Position numbers and translations under genes: made by a program. From NCBI GenBank assembly GCA_023431725.1, contig JAEYVN010000539.1, forward strand, positions 1 through 10,090: a DNA stretch of 10,090 bases, read 5' to 3'. The stretch is from Pseudomonadota bacterium. GTDB taxonomy: Bacteria; Pseudomonadota; Alphaproteobacteria; Rhizobiales; Xanthobacteraceae. The notes under the pieces were generated by a model, which made no database searches, was not told where the DNA came from, and worked only from the letters and a program-made list of their open reading frames with translations. Shown piece by piece: positions 5,691 through 10,090 of the stretch; position 1 is the stretch's first letter, and the number at the start of each line of letters is the position of its first letter.

Positions 5691-7094
5691 TTACTTCCAC
5701 TCGCGCACGTCGACGAAGTGTCCGGCGATCGCAGCAGCCGCCGCCATCGCCGGCGAGACCAGATGCGTACGACCCTTGAAGCCCTGCCGGCCTTCGAAGT
5801 TGCTGTTCGAGGTCGAAGCGCAGCGCTCTTCCGGCTTCAGCTTGTCGGGGTTCATCGCAAGGCACATCGAGCAGCCCGGCTCACGCCATTCGAAACCGGC
5901 CTTGATGAAGATCTTGTCGAGACCTTCGGCCTCGGCCTGTTCCTTCACGAGGCCGGAGCCCGGCACGATCATCGCATTGACGTTGCCGTTAACCGTGTGA
6001 CCATTCACGATGCGAGCCGCTTCGCGCAGATCCTCGATGCGACCATTGGTGCAGGAGCCGATGAACACGCGATCGAGCTTGATGTCGGTGATCTTCGTGC
6101 CCGGCTGCAGGCCGATGTATTCCAGCGCGCGCTTCTTCGAGAGACGCTTGGCCTCGTCGGCGATGTCGTCCGGGTTCGGCACCTTGCCGCTGATCGAGAT
6201 CACGTCTTCGGGGCTCGTACCCCAAGTGACGAGCGGCGGCAGCTTCGCGGCATCGAGACGGATCTCGGTGTCGAAGAATGCGCCGTCATCGGTGCGCAGC
6301 GAATCCCAGTAGCGGATCGCATTGTCCCAATCCAGGCCCTTCGGCGACTTCGGCCGGCCCTTCAGATATTCGTAGGTCTTCTCATCCGGCGCGACCATTC
6401 CGGCACGCGCGCCACCTTCGATCGACATGTTGCAGATCGTCATGCGGCCTTCCATCGAGATCGAACGGATGGCTTCGCCGGCATATTCGAGCGCATAGCC
6501 GGTGCCGCCGGCCGTACCGATCTCGCCGATGATCGCGAGAATAATGTCCTTCGCGGTGACGCCGGGCGGCAACTGGCCATCAACGACGGCGCGCATGTTC
6601 TTCGATTTTTTCTGGATCAGCGTCTGCGTCGCCAGCACATGTTCGACTTCCGACGTGCCGATGCCATAGGCCAGCGCGCCGAACGCGCCATGCGTTGCGG
6701 TATGGCTGTCGCCACACACGATCGTCGTGCCGGGCAGCGTGAATCCCTGCTCAGGGCCGATGATATGCACAATGCCCTGACGCTTGTCGTACTCGTCGTA
6801 ATATTCGAGGCCGAAGTCGCGCGCATTCTCGGCAAGCACCTTGATCTGCTCGGCGCTTTCCGGATCGGGATTGGGCAGCGAACGATCGGTGGTTGGCACG
6901 TTGTGATCGACGACGGTGAGCGTCTTCTCCGGTGCGCGGACTTTGCGGCCCGAGTTGCGCAGACCTTCAAAGGCCTGCGGCGACGTCACCTCATGCACCA
7001 GGTGCCGGTCGATATAGAGCAGACAGGTGCCGTCGGGTTGCTCGTCAACGACGTGGTCATCCCAGATTTTGTCGTACAGGGTGCGAGGCTTCAT
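5691..7094 (-). CDS. leuC: 3-isopropylmalate dehydratase large subunit LeuC
   Basis: The 467-residue product is of full length for LeuC, the iron-sulfur subunit that with LeuD converts 2- to 3-isopropylmalate in the cytoplasm. The N-terminus [12 protein letters not shown] (5-16) and [20 protein letters not shown] (27-46) are typical. [11 protein letters not shown] (61-71), [32 protein letters not shown] (128-159) and [13 protein letters not shown] (228-240) are aconitase-family blocks. Cys348 (FIGSCTNGR) with Cys408 and Cys411 ([13 protein letters not shown]) are the three [4Fe-4S] ligands, all present. The ATG at 7094 fits the family start; its ribosome site is weak. A long untranslated region upstream holds possible regulatory structures. 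Transcription ends at the hairpin shared with the convergent exported-protein gene. Confidence 0.98.
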   Translation of the reverse strand: MKPRTLYDKIWDDHVVDEQPDGTCLLYIDRHLVHEVTSPQAFEGLRNSGRKVRAPEKTLTVVDHNVPTTDRSLPNPDPESAEQIKVLAENARDFGLEYYDEYDKRQGIVHIIGPEQGFTLPGTTIVCGDSHTATHGAFGALAYGIGTSEVEHVLATQTLIQKKSKNMRAVVDGQLPPGVTAKDIILAIIGEIGTAGGTGYALEYAGEAIRSISMEGRMTICNMSIEGGARAGMVAPDEKTYEYLKGRPKSPKGLDWDNAIRYWDSLRTDDGAFFDTEIRLDAAKLPPLVTWGTSPEDVISISGKVPNPDDIADEAKRLSKKRALEYIGLQPGTKITDIKLDRVFIGSCTNGRIEDLREAARIVNGHTVNGNVNAMIVPGSGLVKEQAEAEGLDKIFIKAGFEWREPGCSMCLAMNPDKLKPEERCASTSNSNFEGRQGFKGRTHLVSPAMAAAAAIAGHFVDVREWK

Positions 7095-7356
7095 GGTGTG
7101 TCTCGATTTGAAAGAAACGGTTTGGATTGAGGCGTAGACCGCGCGCCGAAGTATCGGCGCGTCATTTGGCCGTCAAAGGCCAGCCTGAATCGAAGCCGTC
7201 ATCCGGCCAAAGAAACGTCCCGGCAGGCGGTCGTGATCGCGCAGCACGAAAGCAATGTGCATGGTTGGCCGGAAGGGGTTCATACGCAGGATATAACAAT
7301 TCAAGACTAAAGCCGCAATAAATGCGGTGAGGCGCCCTCAGCGCGATGGGCGCATG
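7095..7356 (-). promoter_or_regulatory. leuC upstream/leader region with candidate promoter and inverted repeats
   Basis: This region of over 250 bases between leuC and the rplS terminator holds no recognised gene. On the reverse strand, TTGCGG (7318-7313) and TTATAT (7296-7291), 16 bases apart, form a fair promoter. Downstream, TCCGGCCAA (7202-7210) is inversely repeated as TTGGCCGGA (7265-7273). GGCCAAA (7205-7211) can alternatively pair with TTTGGCC (7165-7171). Nearer leuC, CGCGCCGA (7142-7149) and TCGGCGCG (7154-7161) make an 8-bp hairpin with a 4-base loop. No T-tract follows it, so it is not a standard attenuator. A short ORF (7283-7173) overlaps these repeats. Confidence 0.4.
7173..7283 (-). 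CDS. Possible 36-codon leader ORF upstream of leuC
   Basis: An ATG at 7283 opens a frame of 36 codons ending at TGA (7175-7173). No ribosome site precedes it. The ATG lies about 7 bases after the candidate -10 (TTATAT, 7296-7291), so the transcript could be leaderless. About 70% of third positions are G or C, in keeping with local coding style. The peptide begins MNPFRPTMHIAFVLRDHDR and ends with ASIQAGL. Only three of 36 codons are Leu and they are not in a run, so it is not a standard leucine attenuator peptide. A second in-frame ATG at codon 8 is an alternative start. Whether it is translated is unknown. Confidence 0.25.
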   Translation of the reverse strand: MNPFRPTMHIAFVLRDHDRLPGRFFGRMTASIQAGL

Positions 7357-7383
7357 AAAAAGGCCGCACGCGGCGGCCTTTTT
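7357..7383 (-). terminator. Intrinsic terminator of the rplS operon
   Basis: AAAAAGGCCGC (7357-7367), loop ACGCG, GCGGCCTTTTT (7373-7383) form a perfect 11-bp stem. On the reverse strand it ends in TTTTTCAT, 25 bases after the rplS stop. It closes the ffh-rpsP-rimM-trmD-rplS transcript and separates it from leuC. Confidence 0.92.
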
Positions 7384-7407
7384 GAAACCTGGACGCTGAC
7401 GCCCCGA

Positions 7408-7809
7408 TTACTCGGCGGCTTGCTTCGGCGATTCGGCGTTGCCGCCATGACGGCCCTGTGCCTCGGCGATACGGGCAGACTTGCCGCGCAGGGCGCGCAG
7501 ATAATACAGCTTCGCACGACGGACCTTGCCGCGACGCACGACCTTGATCGAATCGATCACCGGGCCATAGAGCGGGAACACGCGCTCGACGCCTTCGCCG
7601 TAGGAAATCTTGCGGACGGTGAAGTTTTCATTGAGGCCGCCGCCCGAACGCGCAATGCAAACGCCTTCATAGGCCTGCACGCGGCTGCGCTCGCCTTCCT
7701 TCACCTTCACGTTGACGAGCAGGGTGTCGCCCGGCTCGAAATCGGGAATGGTCTTGTTGGCGGAGAGCTTCGCGACCTGTTCCTGTTCAATCTGCTGAAT
7801 AATATTCAT
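7408..7809 (-). CDS. rplS: Large ribosomal subunit protein bL19
   Basis: The 133-residue product is bL19, a 50S subunit protein at the 30S-50S interface. [31 protein letters not shown] (24-54), the basic [21 protein letters not shown] (63-83) and the signature [20 protein letters not shown] (95-114) are intact. The Ala/Gly/Gln-rich tail of about 19 residues is an extension seen in alphaproteobacteria. The frame is open 14 codons further upstream, but the ATG at 7809 ([11 protein letters not shown]) fits the family and has a GGAG site nine bases upstream. It is the last gene of the operon, 134 bases after trmD, and is followed by a strong terminator. Confidence 0.97.
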   Translation of the reverse strand: MNIIQQIEQEQVAKLSANKTIPDFEPGDTLLVNVKVKEGERSRVQAYEGVCIARSGGGLNENFTVRKISYGEGVERVFPLYGPVIDSIKVVRRGKVRRAKLYYLRALRGKSARIAEAQGRHGGNAESPKQAAE

Positions 7810-7943
7810 GGCGAAATCTCCGTATCGGCGGCGTCGGGTCTCGGCGTGCACAGGTGCATTGCCGACATGCGCGGCGCGGCTATGGGGACTATTTGTCCGG
7901 TTTCGGGCGCGGTTCTAGTCGAAAGCTGTGGGTTTGTCACCCG

Positions 7944-8657
7944 TCAGTTAGGCTCTTTCTTGACGTGTTTTTCGACTTTCCGCGCTTCCCACAGGTCCGG
8001 GCGGCGTTCCCGGGTCAGCCGCTCGGCCTCTGACCGACGCCAGGCAGCCACCTTGGCGTGGTCGCCGGAAACCACAATGTCCGGGATCGGCCGGCCCTCG
8101 AAGACCTGCGGCCGCGTAAAATGCGGATACTCCAGCAGGCCCTGGGCAAAGCTTTCCTCCTCGCCGGACGCGGCCTTGCCCATCACCCCCGGCAACAAGC
8201 GGATGCAGGCGTCCAGCAGCACTAGACCGGCGATTTCCCCGCCCGACAGGACGTAATCGCCGATCGACACCTCCTCGAGGTCCCGGGCCTCGATCACTCG
8301 CTCATCAACCCCCTCGAACCGCCCGCAGAGCAGGACCGCCCCCGGTCCCTGTGACAGCTCGATCACGCGTCGCTGGGTCAAAGGCCGACCGCGCGGGCTC
8401 ATCAGCAAGCGTGGCCGGTCATCGGAAGCAACCGAATCGATGGCGCGGGCGATCACGTCGGCCTTCATCACCATGCCGGGGCCGCCCCCGGCCGGGGTGT
8501 CATCAACCGAACGGTGTACGCCGGTGCCGAAGTCACGGATATCGACCGTCTCAAGCGACCAGGTGCCGGTTGCCAGCGCCTTGCCGGCGAGGCTCATGCC
8601 GAGCGGACCCGGGAACATGTCCGGGAAGATGGTGAGAATGGTCGCGCGCCAGGTCAT
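7944..8657 (-). CDS. trmD: tRNA (guanine-37-N1)-methyltransferase TrmD
   Basis: The 237-residue product is of normal length. TrmD uses S-adenosylmethionine to methylate G37 next to the anticodon, preventing frameshifts. Visible family marks are [14 protein letters not shown] (7-20), the loop [13 protein letters not shown] (52-64), [13 protein letters not shown] (109-121), the knotted AdoMet-binding segment [11 protein letters not shown] (131-141), LLPGVMG (154-160), [17 protein letters not shown] (176-192) and [12 protein letters not shown] (197-208). The ATG at 8657 starts at the family N-terminus but has only a weak ribosome site. A palindromic repeat ends 13 bases upstream, which separates trmD from rimM by 135 bases. 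Confidence 0.97.
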   Translation of the reverse strand: MTWRATILTIFPDMFPGPLGMSLAGKALATGTWSLETVDIRDFGTGVHRSVDDTPAGGGPGMVMKADVIARAIDSVASDDRPRLLMSPRGRPLTQRRVIELSQGPGAVLLCGRFEGVDERVIEARDLEEVSIGDYVLSGGEIAGLVLLDACIRLLPGVMGKAASGEEESFAQGLLEYPHFTRPQVFEGRPIPDIVVSGDHAKVAAWRRSEAERLTRERRPDLWEARKVEKHVKKEPN

Positions 8658-8670
8658 GATCTTGCACTCG

Positions 8671-8777
8671 GTCGTCCCCGCGAAGGCGGGGATCCATACT
8701 CACCGAACTTTATAATTGAACTTTGTGGGTATGGGTCCCGGCTCGCGCACTGCTCTGCCGTGCTTGGCCGGGACGAC
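8671..8777. repeat. Dispersed palindromic repeat element between rimM and trmD
   Basis: The ends GTCGTCCC (8671-8678) and GGGACGAC (8770-8777) are perfect inverted repeats. The left arm contains CCCCGC-GAAG-GCGGGG (8676-8691). GGATCCATACTCAC (8690-8703) pairs with GTGGGTATGGGTCC (8725-8738) with two mismatches. The right arm has CCCGGC (8737-8742) and GCCGGG (8767-8772) around an inner GCAC/GTGC pair. The whole folds as a branched structure around an AT-rich centre. The left half, with its CCCCGCGAAGGCGGGGATCC core, is of a kind I know as a common interspersed palindrome in proteobacterial genomes. No coding function is seen. Confidence 0.85.
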
Positions 8778-8792
8778 GGCCCGCGGGAATCG

Positions 8793-9350
8793 TTATGACG
8801 ACGCATCGCTATCGTCGTCCTTGGCGATGACCTCTGCCGGCGGATCGACAACGATGCGGCCGCCCGGAATGTCGACCGCCGGAAACGTCTTCTGGTCGAA
8901 GGGCAGCATGACAGTCTCGCCGCTACCGACGATCTTCAGCTCGATGATGTCTCCGGCACCGTAATTCTGAATCCCGATCACGTCGCCGAACAGATCGCCG
9001 GTCGTCGTGACGGCGACAAGGCCGACAAGATCGGCGTGATAGAACTCATCTTCTTCGGCGGGGGGCAGACGATCGCGATCGACGTAGAGTTTCACGTCGC
9101 GCAGCGCCTCGGCGGCATTGCGGTCGGTGATGCCGCGAAAGCGGATGACGAAGGCATCACCCGCCGGCCGCATCGATTCGATCTCGAGGTGCCGCGCGCG
9201 GTCTTCCGTTTCCAGCGGACCATATTGCGCAAACGCCTGCGGATCTTCGGTGAAAGATCGCAGGCGCACGTCACCTTTCAGTCCATGCGCGGCGCCGATC
9301 TGCGCCACGCAGACTCTGAGTTCGCGCCCGCGTCCCGGACGCGCAGCCAT
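8793..9350 (-). CDS. rimM: 16S rRNA processing / 30S maturation factor RimM
   Basis: The 185-residue product matches RimM, which binds uS19 and aids maturation of the 30S head. The N-terminal RimM domain shows VAQIGAAHGLKGDVRLRSFTEDP (15-37), VIRFRGITDRNAAEALRD (68-85) and LYVDRDRLP (88-96). The PRC-barrel domain starts at EFYHADLVGL (102-111) and ends with MLPFDQKTFPAVDIPGGRIVVDPPAEVI (148-175). The tail is short and acidic (KDDDSDASS). The start lies six bases after the rpsP stop with only a weak ribosome site, so translation is probably coupled to rpsP. Confidence 0.96.
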   Translation of the reverse strand: MAARPGRGRELRVCVAQIGAAHGLKGDVRLRSFTEDPQAFAQYGPLETEDRARHLEIESMRPAGDAFVIRFRGITDRNAAEALRDVKLYVDRDRLPPAEEDEFYHADLVGLVAVTTTGDLFGDVIGIQNYGAGDIIELKIVGSGETVMLPFDQKTFPAVDIPGGRIVVDPPAEVIAKDDDSDASS

Positions 9351-9356
9351 GGGCGG

Positions 9357-9689
9357 TTAGCCCGCTGCCTTCGCGGCTTCGGCCGCCTTGCGTTCCTTGC
9401 GGGGGATCGCCTTTTCCGGATTGTTGCGCGCTTCGCGCTTCAGCACGCCAGCGTCATCAAGGAAGCGCTTGATGCGGTCCGACGGCTGCGCACCCTTGGT
9501 AAGCCAGGACTTGGCCTTCTCGATGTCGAAACGCAGACGGTCCTTGTTGTCCTTCGCCATCAGCGGATTGTAATAGCCGAGACGCTCGATGAAGCGGCCG
9601 TCGCGCGGCGAACGCGAGTCGGCAACAACGATGTGATAGACCGGGCGCTTCTTGGTGCCGGCACGGGCCATGCGGATAACGACGGGCAT
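9357..9689 (-). CDS. rpsP: Small ribosomal subunit protein bS16
   Basis: The 110-residue product is bS16 of the 30S subunit. The diagnostic N-terminus is present: [39 protein letters not shown] (4-42). It is followed by [24 protein letters not shown] (54-77), a region that fits bS16. Compared with the roughly 82-residue enteric protein, it has a basic Ala/Lys-rich tail of some 25-30 residues, as is usual in Hyphomicrobiales. An AAAGGA site precedes the ATG. It is preceded by ffh at a 44-base gap without a terminator and followed six bases on by rimM, so it lies inside one operon. Confidence 0.97.
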   Translation of the reverse strand: MPVVIRMARAGTKKRPVYHIVVADSRSPRDGRFIERLGYYNPLMAKDNKDRLRFDIEKAKSWLTKGAQPSDRIKRFLDDAGVLKREARNNPEKAIPRKERKAAEAAKAAG

Positions 9690-9733
9690 TAGTGGAGTCC
9701 TTTCTCAGTTCGTCTGTGTCTGTGTTCGGTTGC

Positions 9734-10090
9734 TTATTTCTTCTTTCCGAAACCGGGAAAGCCGCCCAGTCCGGGTAATTTTGGTCCGCCGAGGCCGGGC
9801 ATGTTGCCGGGCAATCCGGGGATATTCTTCGGCAGATTGGGCATGCCGGGGGGCAAGCCGCCGCCCTGGCCCTGCATCTTCTCCGCCATCTTCTGCATCT
9901 CTTCCGCCGACGGCATGCCGCCGCCGAGGCCGAGCGCATTGGCAAGACCGGCCATCGGGCCGCGCTTGGCGCCGCCCATGGCTTTCATCATGTCGGCCAT
10001 GCCGCGATGCATCTTCAGAAGCTTGTTGATCTCTTCGACCTTGGTGCCGGAACCTGCGGCGATACGCTTCTTGCGGCTGGCCTTGAGAAT
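9734..10090 (-). CDS. ffh: Signal recognition particle protein Ffh (C-terminal part only; runs off the right edge)
   Basis: The last 118 residues are present, in frame to the window edge. [34 protein letters not shown] is the RNA- and signal-peptide-binding M domain of Ffh/SRP54, with the conserved RIAAGSGT helix-turn and methionine-rich helices. The NG GTPase domain lies beyond the window. The tail after the M domain is Gly/Pro/Met/Leu-rich with PGLPG / MPGLGG / LPGLGG units and ends GFGKKK. Such a flexible tail is common in alphaproteobacterial Ffh. It is the first gene in this window of the ffh-rpsP-rimM-trmD-rplS group, which links membrane targeting to ribosome assembly. Confidence 0.96.
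   Translation of the reverse strand: MLKASRKKRIAAGSGTKVEEINKLLKMHRGMADMMKAMGGAKRGPMAGLANALGLGGGMPSAEEMQKMAEKMQGQGGGLPPGMPNLPKNIPGLPGNMPGLGGPKLPGLGGFPGFGKKK

Noticed and set aside
4783..5865. A 360-codon open frame on the reverse strand over the two exported-protein genes
   Set aside because: Its composition (Ala/Pro/Ile/Thr repeats) is simply the antisense of the Tyr/Arg/Trp codons. It crosses two terminators and the leuC 3' end, while the forward genes have signal peptides and ribosome sites.
5124..7130. A 668-codon open frame on the forward strand covering leuC
   Set aside because: It is antisense to leuC, whose full set of motifs and [4Fe-4S] cysteines is intact. Long antisense frames are normal in GC-rich codon usage, and the frame also crosses the 151-aa gene and its terminator.
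7173..7283. The leuC leader ORF as a classical leucine attenuator peptide
   Set aside because: It has only three scattered Leu codons, no Leu run, and no terminator-like hairpin with a T-tract downstream. It is kept only as a possible non-classical leader.

Overview
The window looks like chromosomal DNA of an alphaproteobacterium of the order Hyphomicrobiales, most likely the Bradyrhizobium/Rhodopseudomonas/Afipia/Nitrobacter group. This rests on high GC with GC-rich third positions, the order ffh-rpsP-rimM-trmD-rplS followed by leuC and then leuD on the same strand, the style of the proteins, and a dispersed palindromic repeat of a type common in these genomes. The genus is inference.

Left part (1-1966): the 5' end of a DUF429 gene runs leftward off the edge. 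Divergent from it is a rightward pair, an HpcH/HpaI-CitE family CoA-ester lyase and a LysE-family exporter. The pair ends at a hairpin that also serves as the terminator of the convergent leuD.

Middle part (1991-3790), leftward: a short one-TM protein overlaps a zincin-like metallopeptidase by 11 bases. A GlcG/HbpS-like (DUF336) protein follows, then leuD (isopropylmalate isomerase small subunit). leuD probably also has its own promoter.

Accessory island (3869-5663), rightward: four consecutive small exported proteins sit between leuD and leuC. One is a Cys-pair protein and three are Tyr/Arg/Trp/His-rich low-complexity proteins. They share a short F/I-S-S/A-(Q)-R motif after the signal-peptide linker, and the last two are clear paralogs. 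The three rich ones are each followed by a strong hairpin terminator with nearly the same stem. I cannot assign a function to this cluster; it is the least explained part of the window.

Right part (5691-10090), leftward: leuC (isopropylmalate isomerase large subunit) has a roughly 310-base upstream region holding a candidate promoter, a possible 36-codon leader ORF and competing inverted repeats. Further right is the conserved translation/secretion operon, read in transcription order as ffh (3' end only), rpsP, rimM, trmD, rplS, closed by a strong terminator. A 107-bp palindromic repeat element lies between rimM and trmD.

LeuC and LeuD together form one enzyme of leucine synthesis, yet they are encoded about 3.1 kb apart with the exported-protein island in between. 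Most of the window is ordinary core chromosome. The points worth a second look are the exported-protein cluster, the leuC leader and the repeat inside the trmD operon.
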